From Nemania diffusa (lineage: Eukaryota; Ascomycota; Sordariomycetes; Xylariales; Xylariaceae): 64,000 bases of DNA. Shown here piece after piece: positions 1 to 10,038 of this stretch. A program made the position numbers and the translations under genes. The DNA lies in the NCBI GenBank assembly GCA_038501195.1, contig JBBPUQ010000001.1, forward strand, positions 4,216,001 to 4,280,000. The letters run 5' to 3'. The stretch's first letter is position 1, and every line of letters begins with the position of its first letter. The notes under the pieces were generated by a model. The model ran no database searches. It was not told the origin of the DNA and saw nothing but the letters and a program-made list of their open reading frames with translations.

Positions 1-409
1 TATGACATATCTCTATGTGGATTCTCCCGCGGCTTTGTTTATAGGATATTATGTACATAAATGATGAGTTCATAGGGGCCGAATCTTCCAATGCCAGTCC
101 AACCCATCGGAGTATCCCTAAGTGCCAGTCTATGATATAATGTCACGTCCCTCTGGAGGATTTTGTAGTATTGTACAATTTAAGTTTAGGGTTATATGGT
201 ACAATGTCGACCATCTATCTGTTCGTCTTACATGGGTAGACATCGCAGTAGAGATCATGACCGGCGTCTCCTCTGTTACTAGGCTGAGCCTGATCCAGAT
301 TATGGCCAGGACGTATTCCCGCCCACGTATTATTCTAATTACGCAGAACCATACTTGGCCTGGCCCAGATCATTTAGCGGTTAATTTATTGGTTCTAGTG
401 TATTCTTGT
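1..409. other. Intergenic, downstream of SHE9
   Basis: No convincing coding sequence. It lies 3' of the minus-strand SHE9/MDM33 gene and probably includes its 3' UTR. An open frame of 97 codons on the plus strand resembles no family I know and has no splice or composition support. Confidence 0.6.
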
Positions 410-1954
410 TCATGAACGACGGAGCAGCAAAATAGCGACGGCCGCTGTCATAGTGGCACCGGCTACCACGCCCTCGATGGCTATGAGCGACACATCCCGC
501 ATGCGGAGCGTGATCTGCCGCTCGCTTATAAGATCCTCGAGGACTGAGCGTATATAGCTCAGGTCTTTGAGCTTTTCACGCCACGATGCCTTGAGCGGGC
601 TATCGTCTGGGGTGTATTCTAGACCCGGTGACGGGGGCAGGATTATATCAGATTCCGGCACAGCAACATCAGGCGCTGCCATAACGACGGGCTCCTCCCC
701 AGCCCCGTCACTGACCGTCTTCACTTCGTCATCTACTATGGAGGTAGGAGTAGTAGCAGAAGCAGCAGCAGCAGTAGTGGAGGCGGCGACGAGACGTTCA
801 GCCTCGACCCTCACGATGCGCTCGTCGGCCAGGGCCTCGCGGACCTTCTCCTCGAAGCCGCGGACGAGGCGGCGGCGGCGCCAGGGCTCGGCGCCGAACT
901 GCAGGAGCAGGAAGAGGAGGATGTTCATGCCCATGAGGCCCCATGTGCCCCACGTGCTCATGCGGCGGATCTTGTCGCTCCAGATCTGCTCCTCGTGGTA
1001 GCGGGCGAGGATGCCGGCGCCGAGCTCGCGGCCGAGGCGCTCGGCGTCGCGCTCGGCCTGCTCGAGGTCGGCGGCGCGGGCGCCGACCGAGGCCTCGAGC
1101 TCGTAGTCCTGGCGGTAGAGGGTGGTGAAGCGCTCGAAGTCGACGGGGGTCCAGGTCTTCTGGCGCGCGAGCAGCGTCGTCACCTCGCGCTGCGTGGCCG
1201 AGCGGTCCGACACGGCCGTCTTGTAGGCGCTGCGCGCGGCCGTGAGGTGCGCCTGCGCGGCCTGCAGCTGCGCCTCGAGGCCCGAGATCTGCGCCTTGAG
1301 CGACTCGATCGACGAGTAGCCCGTCAGGTCGTTGATGCGCTGCGACGCGGCGAACAGCTTCGTCTGCGCGCGGTCCATGAACAAGGAGAGGGACTGGTTC
1401 AGGGCGGAGCGGCGCGAGTTTAGGGCCGAGGGTAGGTCGGGATCGGATGTGGACGACGGCGGTTGCGGTGATGTATCCTGCTCTTGTTCTAGTTTGGATT
1501 GGTCTATCGAACTGTCTTGAGTATGGGCTTCGGTGGTATCGGCAGTTGTCGAAGTGAAAGAAGACTCGGAAGACGAATACGAAGAGGGGTTTTGCGACTC
1601 GTATGCGCTTTTTCCTTTCTCGTCATCCCCTGGAGGTTTTGACGTCGAGGAAGAGAAGCGTAGCTGCAGCCCCCTCGACGCATAGTCGTGCCGGCAGCTC
1701 CAGCATATTGATATCGGCGGGGTTCTCGAGGTTGTGGGTGAAGAAGCGCTGCTGCAGAAGAGTTGCTTCTGTGTTCTTGCTGCTGCTGCTGCTGCTGCTA
1801 TCACTGCCGATTTCGGCCTGAATTGGTCGACAATCAGCCTCGAGCTGGCCCCAAATAGGGGCCTGATTGCCCGGGATGTCGACATTGACAGCTGGGCGGC
1901 GGAATGCTGAAGCCCGGATCGTGAATTGGGCCGCTGGCTGTAAATGCTGGACAA
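410..1954 (-). CDS. SHE9: Mitochondrial inner-membrane protein She9/Mdm33
   Basis: Single-exon gene of 514 aa resembling the She9/Mdm33 family, inner-membrane proteins that shape mitochondria (fission and cristae). Visible parts: a basic, Ser/Ala-rich N-terminus typical of a mitochondrial presequence; a Ser/Thr/acidic low-complexity linker (about 90-200); a long charged coiled coil (about 215-320); a first membrane segment near residues 336-356 (NILLFLLLQF); a variable Ala/Thr loop; and a second C-terminal membrane segment ending LLLRRS. This coiled-coil plus two-TM plan is the family layout. The start at 1954 gives the longest frame. An internal Met at residue 23 (MSTSRAIRPLFG) makes a cleaner presequence and may be the true start. 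Two low-complexity Ala runs come from GCT/GCA triplet repeats. It diverges from the EIF1AD-type gene across about 740 bp. Confidence 0.9.
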   Translation of the reverse strand: MSSIYSQRPNSRSGLQHSAAQLSMSTSRAIRPLFGASSRLIVDQFRPKSAVIAAAAAAARTQKQLFCSSASSPTTSRTPPISICWSCRHDYASRGLQLRFSSSTSKPPGDDEKGKSAYESQNPSSYSSSESSFTSTTADTTEAHTQDSSIDQSKLEQEQDTSPQPPSSTSDPDLPSALNSRRSALNQSLSLFMDRAQTKLFAASQRINDLTGYSSIESLKAQISGLEAQLQAAQAHLTAARSAYKTAVSDRSATQREVTTLLARQKTWTPVDFERFTTLYRQDYELEASVGARAADLEQAERDAERLGRELGAGILARYHEEQIWSDKIRRMSTWGTWGLMGMNILLFLLLQFGAEPWRRRRLVRGFEEKVREALADERIVRVEAERLVAASTTAAAASATTPTSIVDDEVKTVSDGAGEEPVVMAAPDVAVPESDIILPPSPGLEYTPDDSPLKASWREKLKDLSYIRSVLEDLISERQITLRMRDVSLIAIEGVVAGATMTAAVAILLLRRS

Positions 1955-2698
1955 TCCGAGACCTAAAGATCTGAGTCCCTCGGCATTGGAGAGGAAGAAT
2001 TGAACGTCACCTAGTCTAATGTCGAACGAAGGAGCTAGGCTAGGGCCAACTGGGGCTGCTAAGGGGGAGGGGCTACCCTACCTAATCCACTGTAATTCAC
2101 CTGCAACACCTCAGTTACTCAGTGAGCGTACAGAGTAGGTATTCTGTATAAGTGATTACGCACTAACATACCAACCTTTAGGTAGAAACCTATATAATAT
2201 TATTGTTTTACCTAGGTACAATAGAATCTACTTAAATCAACTATATTTCTCTCATCTTTGCCTTGATTGTTTCCTATCACCATATTTCGCCTACAAAGTA
2301 CGATAAATATGTGTATGTCTGCGTGGTATGTCTGCGTGGTATATCTTAGAATCACTATTAGACACCACCTACTACTTACCCTCAACCCAGACCTATAGTT
2401 TTTTTTGAGGGTTTTTTTTTTTAAATAGTACCAGTTTTAGAATTCACTTTGTCTCAAAAACGACTTACAACCTCAAGAACTAGCTTGTACTACGTCCGGC
2501 ATGCCGAACGTCGGGGAAACTACGGCAACGTCGCCCCACTCTATTACACTATCGTGCACTGTTCAAACATGTCCATACTTACTCAAGAACACAACTACCT
2601 ACCGGGTACTCTAGGAGAATAGGTGGTTCAGCAAAATTAACACCTCACGATCTATAACCCCTTCAGACCAGAAAATAGACAAATCATCACGTTTCAGT
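1955..2698. promoter_or_regulatory. Divergent promoter region SHE9 / EIF1AD-like
   Basis: A 744-bp AT-rich stretch between two divergent start codons, so it must hold both promoters. It contains T- and A-rich runs (for example at 2400-2423) and a short direct repeat around 2319-2342 (TATGTCTGCGTGG twice). I see no specific factor site I would name. Confidence 0.55.
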
Positions 2699-3162
2699 AT
2701 GGCTCGTCCGAAACGCGATGTTCGTGCAGCTGCCGAGGAGTCTACAACCCCGCCTAGCCAGTTAACGCCGTCTCAGCATGTTGCTAGAGTCATCAAGGCC
2801 GAAGGAAACAGTCTTTATAGCTGCTCGTTACCAGGGCACCAGACTGTTTTGGTTGAGCTCGCCGCTCGTTTCCGCAACACAATATGGATCAAGCGTGGCG
2901 GCTACGTGTTAGTTGATTTAACCCCTGCCGATGAGAAGAAGGGCAAAGTGGAGGGTGAGATAGCAAATGTTGTCCGCGAGGAGAAGGAATGGCGCAAGCA
3001 AAGCTACTGGCAAGTTCGTCAAACATTACACTTCACTTCACGTAGGGCTAACACAAGAATTATAGGCCCAAAGAATTTGCTAAAGCAGTGGATGATGATG
3101 ACGACGATGAGGAATCAACCGTCGGCAGGATGCCGCCGTCAGACTCTGAAGATGAAGACTGA
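2699..3162 (+). CDS. S1-like eIF1A-domain protein (EIF1AD family)
   Basis: Two-exon gene of 135 aa. Exon 1 is 2699-3009 and exon 2 is 3066-3162. The product has the eIF1A-type S1/OB fold (HVARVIKAEGNSLYSCSLPG, then RNTIWIKRGGYVLVD) and an acidic C-terminal tail (KEFAKAVDDDDDDEEST...SDSEDED). That is the EIF1AD layout (nuclear/pre-40S-associated relative of eIF1A), not canonical eIF1A. The join follows from the conserved YWPKEF motif: only a GC-AG intron (GCAAGT donor at 3010, CTAAC branch point, ATAG acceptor ending at 3065) gives that reading. Read-through instead gives a basic, non-homologous tail to 3169. The stop lies 22 nt from the stop of convergent ALG3. Confidence 0.9.
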
Positions 3163-3184
3163 AAGCTAAGTTATTGCAAGCAAC

Positions 3185-4626
3185 TCATGCTACCTTTCTC
3201 TCACGGGAGAGGGAACTAGATGAGGTACGTGTTTGTTCTCTACTAACAGCCGCCAAAATCACTGTCGCAGCCATGACACATACCACAACTCCCGAACTAA
3301 CACTCGTGCTAGGGAACACGTTCCATGCCCATTCCTGAAGCGCCCAGAGCCCGTATTGAACGAGCGGGTGGGCACCAGAGCGCCACAGAAGATATGGAGT
3401 GGACCAGGCGAGATAGGAGTAGAACTGGTAATGCAACGAGCGTGCGAAGAGGAGCCCAATGACGTTGGCCGACAACATGGTGGTCATCACATACTCCGGT
3501 GTGATCTGCGCGGACACTCGAGCCTCCTCCTGGGGGCTAAATGGAGAGCTGAGTCTGAGAATTGAGGTGGCAATTGCCGACCAAGGCTTTCCTGTCGTTT
3601 TCAACCACTTGTTCACAATGAACCAGAGGAGGACTACGACATGCATTGCCAGCAGGCCCAGCGCAAAAGGTCGACTCAAAAAGGTATCTTCACCAACAAA
3701 GCGCCAATTGACAGTCCATTTGAAGAAGAACTGGCGAGATAGTTCGAACGCCCGAGACAGATAGCCGTGTGCATTTTCGCGGAGGAAGGGAACGGCTAGA
3801 GTGAATTGTACCTGGGCAATGATGGCAGCTAATTGAAGACTACCAATGAACCCTCTGCCCAGAAGAAGAATTACCCCAACAGCTGGCAAAACTAGCAGCA
3901 ATGACATCTTGATGCCTAGACCCAAAGTGTACGCTCCAGTGCCAAGTGTCCACGCCCGCTTTTGGAACAAGTAGATGGTGACCCAGAGGGAAAAGACAGC
4001 GAAGCAATCGTTAAAACAGCGGAGGACGAATATGCTATGGAGACGCTTCGATAGGATCAACAGCGGGAATACATATGGCGGCACCTAAACCCTGTCAGTT
4101 AAGGCCACGGAGCGCTGAGACTCACAGATCGATCCCCATGCTACCTACCTTTGCTCTCCAGTAGCAAGCCATGACCACGGCCAGCGTCGCCATGTATAAA
4201 ACCGCAAATAGCTGTTGGGCCAGAAATATATCTTTACCCTTGTCTGTCATGTAATAGAGAACGGTGTACAAGTAGACGTGAGCTGCCGGGTAGACGAGCG
4301 GGCCTGTTCCGCCCTTGATAACGGTGTAATCGCGTTCGCCAGCGACGTATTGTTCGATTTGTTCCATGTAAGCTTTCCAGTCGATTTCGGTGTCTACCAG
4401 TGGCGCGGTCAGTTAGTGATACAGTCAAAGGGGTTTCGTTGCCCGATGAGGATCTCAAATCGTAGATCTTACATGGGACTTTCCATATCACGACGGCGCA
4501 CAGCAGCGCATCCAGGAGGAAGAGGCACGGCGGTATGAGCCACGACAGTGTGCGGTTGCGGCCATTGGCGACGTCGAAGACCATATGGGCGGCCTTCACT
4601 ATTAACCCAGGTTCTCTATCAGCCAT
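3185..4626 (-). CDS. ALG3: Dol-P-Man:Man5GlcNAc2-PP-Dol alpha-1,3-mannosyltransferase
   Basis: Three exons (4626-4473, 4393-4149, 4084-3185) give 432 aa, the normal ALG3 length. The enzyme adds the sixth mannose (first luminal, dolichol-P-mannose-dependent step) to the lipid-linked N-glycan precursor in the ER membrane. Seen here: the luminal motif YTEIDW (residues 52-57, split by intron 1), the GPLVYPAAH motif after TVIKGGT, the [15 protein letters not shown] motif and many hydrophobic segments, with [18 protein letters not shown] near the C-terminus. All three are family hallmarks. Intron 1 (4472-4394, GTAAGA...GTAG) and intron 2 (4148-4085, GTAGGT...TTAG) restore a continuous frame. Gene spacing: convergent with the EIF1AD-like gene (22 nt between stops) and head-to-tail with the D-amino-acid oxidase. 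Confidence 0.96.
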
Positions 4627-4947
4627 GGTGATCGCTGCCGTGGCTCTGTACTTGGGGAAAAAAACGACAAACCGAGGGGTTGTAACGCGACAATACGTGG
4701 AACATTAGAGCTCGGAGCTGCGCATGAATGCTTGCACGCCTTATCGATAAGACGTCATAATCCAATTAATACATAGGTCCCGCTTATCTATTATCATCTA
4801 AATAGGTGCATATACTTATATCAGGTTCTGGACAACTTACAAGATTTGAATTCATCTCATCAACTATGTCGTTATGGGCACACACTAACTATTGATACCG
4901 AAGCAATAGAGATCCGGTGCAAATCAAGGGATTTCGATGTTGAGCTC
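4627..4947. promoter_or_regulatory. ALG3 promoter / oxidase 3' flank
   Basis: A 321-bp spacer between the ALG3 start and the oxidase stop, both on minus. It is AT-rich (4740-4870) and should carry the ALG3 promoter and the oxidase polyadenylation region. No motif stands out. Confidence 0.5.
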
Positions 4948-6184
4948 TCATAGCTTGGGTCGGTTCAAGACTTCTCCAACTAGTGCCACGACTTCCTCTG
5001 CACATCCATATGATCCCTGATATCCCCATCCAGCATGCCCGTAGTTGTGAACCACCCACGTATCTCCAATCTTCTCCTTTTCGATCCTGACACCGCCGTT
5101 CCTGTATGGGCGAAGGCCGACAGCATGGCGGATGATATCGAAGCCCTTCACGCCCTTGCCGTTGGTGATTTCGGGCATCATCTCAACTGCGCGACGCATG
5201 ATGCGCATTGCTTGGTTCGGGTCTGGCTGGCTCTCCCATTGGCCCTTCGAGTATGTGCCGCCGAGGACTGTTCCTCCGCCCGCAGCTCTTGTCATAATAT
5301 AGCAGAGCTCGTCATCGGCATCATCCGTGCCAGACTTGGTGACCATGTACGGGGCCTCGTTTCGCACGACTACGACTTGGCCGCGAATCGGAACGACGTT
5401 CTCGTCCATTACGCCACCGAGCCTCGACGCCATCAAGCCAGTAGCGTTAACAACCACATCAGCTTTGCCGCCGGTGTGGCTCTTGCTAGAGGCTTCGCTG
5501 ATGTGCCCCAATCGCCCACGCTGCAAGACGACTCCATTCTTCCGGCACTGGCCAACCAGCCAAGGTAGGTAGAGCATCACGTTGATGCATACCGACGTGA
5601 ACTCGCAGCCAGATGCCATACCCTGAGGCAACTCTTCCTTAGGGAGCTCTCTAAAGTCGTCAAACAGAGAATGGTACCAAGGGTTTTCGAGGAACAGGCC
5701 ATCGAAGCTATAGCCACCCTTTCTCAACTTCTCGAGGTCTTTCTCACGCCGATAGACTCGTGACTCTACTTATATCAGTTCTAATAAGCTATACGTATAG
5801 AAAGCTTGTTCGTACTCTGTAGATGAATACCCGCGTCGGGGACCTCAGTTGCTAACCTCCTCAGCTCTCGCCATGTTCGGCGTTCCAAGCTACTATTTTT
5901 CTCGCTTAACATCCTGCTTTATGTTACTTGCAGTCCTATATCGAAGTATCGACACATCTCTTACGGCAGAACATTGGCGCCTGCTATTGGGGACGCATAT
6001 TCTATGTCATAATCACCGGGCATATGCTTTGCGATGACAGTGATAACATTGTCTTTCTGCTTCGACAATAGGTAGGCACAGGTCAAGCCAGACACGCCAG
6101 CGCTGCGACTGTGTTAGTAATCCTTGAATTTAGCAATGGAATGATGGAATCCTCCACGCACCCGACGACAACGATGGTCGGCAT
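4948..6184 (-). CDS. FAD-dependent D-amino-acid oxidase
   Basis: Four exons (6184-6162, 6102-5965, 5892-5816, 5765-4948) give 351 aa, the usual DAAO length. DAAO deaminates D-amino acids to 2-oxo acids, ammonia and H2O2, normally in peroxisomes. Seen here: N-terminal strand MPTIVVVG and dinucleotide motif GAGVSG (residues 8-13), interrupted by intron 1; the SPIAGAN segment; VVNATGL; the VGLRPYRNGG substrate-arginine region; and the C-terminal family signature HNYGHAGWG followed by GSYGCAEE. The protein ends -PKL, a weak variant of the PTS1 tripeptide. Introns are 59, 72 and 50 nt with clean GT/AG ends. The first exon is only 23 nt, so an open-frame search from the large exon misses the FAD site. 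Confidence 0.94.
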
Positions 6185-6358
6185 GTTTTCAATACTTGGG
6201 ATTTCAAATGATATCAAATACTACTCAAATCAAAGAACCGATACAAGTGGCAAAGCAATCTGGACTCTTGGATACTGTTCGCTTCGAGTCGCGAAATAAC
6301 ACCATATACCAGATATTTAAAGAAAGGACGTAACTCTTGGCCGGGAGTTGTTGTAGTC

Positions 6359-6372
6359 ATCGGCCAGCCGAT
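6359..6372. promoter_or_regulatory. Candidate Zn2Cys6-type site upstream of D-amino-acid oxidase
   Basis: Palindrome ATCGGC-CA-GCCGAT, containing CGG-N4-CCG, the inverted-triplet layout bound by many fungal Zn2Cys6 factors. It lies about 175 bp upstream of the oxidase start codon and is followed by another GGCC-centred inverted stretch. The site type is known; its use here is inferred from position only. Confidence 0.35.
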
Positions 6373-8138
6373 CCTGGCCGACGATAAGGTTTAGCTATCA
6401 AGTTACCGAAGAACCCCTCCGACGCCGGCTTCGGCTCCAATGCTGCGGAGCTAGATCGTGACCCTTCCATTCGGTGCCGGTTGCCCAATCTTGTTGACAT
6501 TTATAAATTATTACGTTCATGATAACACGTTGATTTGATGTGGCTGGCCGCCTGAGTCATCGATTTATCTACACCAGATAATCAAGTTATATCATTAGAT
6601 ATCACAATTTGCATCACAATCTGTATCAAGGCCATAACACCGATCCCTAGAAGGGTTACAACATTAGTGCAGTCGTCTTCATACCTGAGAATAGAAAAAA
6701 GAGAGATGGGTTCTTAACGTACCTTTTTACATATCCTCCGAAGGTATCGATGAATCTTCGTGCCATCATAAATGACCAATTTGAATAGCTTCAGTCACAC
6801 ACCGGGTTATATCGACCTATACATATATTCGATACCAATTCTTAGTCGTATTGGCACATACATCTTTTTGTCAAATGAGTCGAGGCGTCTTTAAGTGGGC
6901 AATACCTCGGGCTAGCGGCTGACGTCGTAGTATTCAGCTGGGACGTAGCTCTAGAGCCCAATAATGGCTGGGCAAAAATACATAATGCTCAGATGTGTTT
7001 CTCTACTGCAGCGAAGATACCGAGTGGAAAATTACCATGTTATCATGCCCTATAGCGTAAAGCTAACACGTAATATCTATCTAATATATGTCAGTGGATG
7101 CGGAATGTAGAAGCTTAGATATTTTCAACTCACACGTAGTTAAGGCTAACTTGTAGTCAGAGCTGATATTGATTTACCTCGTGAAAACTTCGAAAGTGCT
7201 TTATTCGACGCTCGAAAGGTTTCAGGAATAGAGAATGTAGACGCAAAAGTAGTGCGAATGGCGTAACTATGAATTCATGTTGTCTATCGTAATATCTACT
7301 GGGATATGTAATACGGTGCATATCTAAAAAAGATTGTTAACTTAAAAAAAAGGGAGACACTGAGCGAACTTGTTCCTCGCCTAGAACTGATAGACATTCC
7401 GTATTGGTATGGTATCCTGCGAGCAAAGCGGTAGGAAATAAATAGCGCGACACACTGATTACATCTCGCTTAACTAGAACCACGAGGTCTTCTCAGTTGA
7501 TACCTGACGTGTCAGTAAGTAGAAGTACGTGTGTAAGACTCGAAGGCACATTGGGAATATGTGTCTTAGATAGAACTGGTCTTATACAGCTTATGGTGTT
7601 TGTTGTTTCGATATGGGAGTAAGCATCTGCTTCCCTACACATGACCTGCGCCCAGACTTAATCGCAAACCGCAACAGTGGTGCGTCGAGCCGAAGCTAGC
7701 ATATATGGCGAACCGAAGGGGAGCGGAGAGTAGTAAAGACAGCTTATTTGATTTATATACACCCTGAAAGATTCCACATTATTTTTGGGTAGCTTACACC
7801 AATCAGTCATGTTCAATATACCACACTTCGCACGTTTTGTGGTTGTAGATACATATTACAGATACCTCTCTATCTCTACTTCCGATAACAATCGCAAAAG
7901 GTTGACACCACCACGACATGACGTTCTAATACATCGTAATTTTATGTAAGCTGATCTTCGATGCTGACGAAATGTAACCCGACTCAGCGCCTCCTCATGC
8001 CGCATATTCCGTCTTTACTCAAGCACATTCCCTGACGCCTAGATACCTCGTATAGTAATATCTCTTCTTCTCGGATATGTTGATAAGCGATATATAGCTC
8101 GAGAGCGACAGCTAGCCTTCCCTGTTGGGAACCGGTGA

Positions 8139-8229
8139 GGTCAACCAAGGACAGCCGTTTGAGATTAAGACTTTGGATATATCTCGCAGCACGCTGTAAG
8201 ACGGGACTTCGGTCAACCTTGGGTTGACC
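8139..8229. repeat. Repeated GGTCAACC boxes forming palindromes
   Basis: GGTCAACC occurs at 8139-8146 followed by AAGG. Then GGTCAACC-TTG-GGTTGACC forms an exact 8-bp-arm palindrome at 8211-8229. The first box plus AAGG also pairs with the right-hand part (CCTTGGGTTGACC). I cannot say whether this is a protein-binding site or debris. Confidence 0.5.
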
Positions 8230-9479
8230 AGTCAGAAATGGGCATGATGCCTGACCTCATCCTGTCTGTCAATAGACCAACCAGGTGTCGTTACGAACGA
8301 CGGTATTGAAGGTTTGGACATCTGATCTCACCTCATCACGCGCCGCCAAGACACATGTCCTAGTTGCGCACCCGCCTGCCCGCGTATCCAACGCGGCGGC
8401 ACCCACCGATCTAAATTCTGATTTCCTGGAAAATCTTACGGTAGCCACCTCTACCTCGACTTCTGCCTCCGCCTCTGCTCTCTGGGCTCCATTCGTCCGC
8501 GCATGAGGCGCTCACGGGACTGGGTCACCCATGAAACGGGCTACTGAAGAACCCGGGCCCCGCGGGTGGGAACTCTCTGGAAAGAGAAAAAAAAAAAATC
8601 TAAGCTGGCATCGTTCAAAGTGACGTGGCATGGCAATTCCAGTATGGAACTTCCATATTTCATCAGGGCGGAATGCCGCATTTTCACTACCGAGGCCTTC
8701 GAGCGAGGCTTCCGTCTCGGGATGTCTCGTCTCACCTTTCAGATACCTACCTACCTACGTGGCTCTGCGCGTGCTTCGAGGTCGGGTCCTGCCGGAAAAG
8801 AGCATGTTATAGTACACCTCACAGCAGAGGCTGGGCGTACAATTACCCACAGCGACGGCAGGCGTGCCGTGCCGTCCGCCGGGAGTGTCACACGCGTATG
8901 TACCTAGGTTGGCGCAAAAAAACAAAAACAAAGTATTAGTTGGGCGCGAATATATCTCTATGCATCTCGGCTGCAACTCGGAGGCTTAGTGTAAGAGTTT
9001 CGAGTTTCGACAACTCGGATACACACTGGAAACAGTTAATGCCCGCGTTAGGAACTGCCGGTCCGAAATGAGGAAGGGTCTCTGTTTTTCCTTTCATGCC
9101 TTTCGTGGTTTAGGTATCAGGCTATTATCTATACGTAGAGAGATAGGGTGGCGCGCTAAGCTCATGCCTTTCTGAGCCTTGCGTGCGTGGCTCTGGTCGC
9201 TTGAACTGTGTTAGCCTGGTTGCTTATGTGTATGTATGTACTTCTGTAAGCTTGTGTAAGAAGAATCTACCTATTCGGCAGCCTAAGTAGGTATGGGATC
9301 GCAAATGGTCCGATAAACTACTAAGCTAGCTAGGTCCCTTGTTAATTTTTCCCATCCTTGCTCACCGAGCCTTACGACCATGGAGAGAAAATGGGATAAT
9401 TAGTCTGGATAGAAGTAGGACTTCTCACCTTCTGATGATAAGTACTCTCTGTAGATAGGTAGGCTTTGTGGAGGGGCCT

Positions 9480-9690
9480 GACAACCCGACCAGTACCCCC
9501 CTACCCCCACATACCTACAGTGCTAAAAAACAGCCAATAGAAAGCAAGAGAGCCGCCCCATCCGACCACTACTAGTAAAATTGAAATATTTTTTTATTAA
9601 ATACTTAATCGATTAACAATTAATTAATAATTAATATATAATTAAATATTAATTAATTATTAATTAATATTTAATTAATATTTAATATTT

Positions 9691-9721
<31 letters not shown>

Positions 9722-10038
9722 TAATTAATTGTTAATTAATTATTAATTAATTAATATTTAATTAATATTTAATATTTTTTAAAAAAAAAAAAATTATATA
9801 TATATATATATATATTTATTAATTATTAATTAATTATTAATCGATTATTATTTATATATAAATTTTTTCTAAATTAAAAATATTTTATTGCAATTAATTA
9901 ATAATCGATTATTTTATTAATTTTACTTTGAAATTATCCGACCAGTACTAGTGTTTTAGCGCTGTTGATCGCATCCACTTCACTGACCTGATTTGGGTGT
10001 TGGTGTGTTGATCAAGGGGGGGTACTGGTCAGGTTGTC
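9480..10038. mobile_element. Candidate MITE-like element with 22-bp TIRs and A/T core
   Basis: The ends at 9480-9501 and 10017-10038 are inverted repeats matching at 21 of 22 positions (left starts GACAACCCGACCAGTA; right ends ACTGGTCAGGTTGTC). Inside are further related boxes (CCGACCACTACTAGT near 9562; CCGACCAGTACTAGT near 9939; GTGCTAAAA and its complement-like TTTTAGCGC). The centre (about 9577-9935) is almost entirely A and T. There is no open reading frame for a transposase, so it would be non-autonomous. I could not see a target-site duplication, which weakens the call. The core composition could also reflect repeat-induced point mutation or replication slippage. Confidence 0.5.
9577..9935. 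repeat. A/T-only core with duplicated TTAATATTTAATTAATATT units
   Basis: About 360 bp in which G and C occur almost only within a few ATCGAT motifs. A roughly 60-bp block (TTAATATTTAATTAATATTT, then T and A runs, then a TA dinucleotide run) appears at about 9664-9720 and again at about 9751-9816. (TA)n runs end both copies. Confidence 0.8.

Larger units (their letters stand above)
6185..9479. other. Gene-free stretch upstream of the D-amino-acid oxidase
   Basis: About 3.3 kb with no recognisable coding sequence. The first few hundred bases should include the oxidase promoter, with a CGG-N4-CCG palindrome at 6359-6372 and GC-rich CCGGCTTCGG-type sequence at 6430-6445. Palindromic GGTCAACC boxes lie at 8139-8229. 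A poly-A run (about 8585-8597) and TACCTACCTACGT-type motifs near 8745 add only low-complexity structure. Open frames here are short and unlike any family. Confidence 0.6.

Noticed and set aside
567..1520. Several plus-strand open frames of 60-144 codons opposite SHE9
   Set aside because: They are antisense shadows of the GC-rich coiled-coil coding region and are rich in Arg/Gly as expected from reverse reading.
5035..5572. 177- and 81-codon plus-strand frames opposite the D-amino-acid oxidase
   Set aside because: Antisense shadows of the large oxidase exon; the minus strand carries the family motifs.
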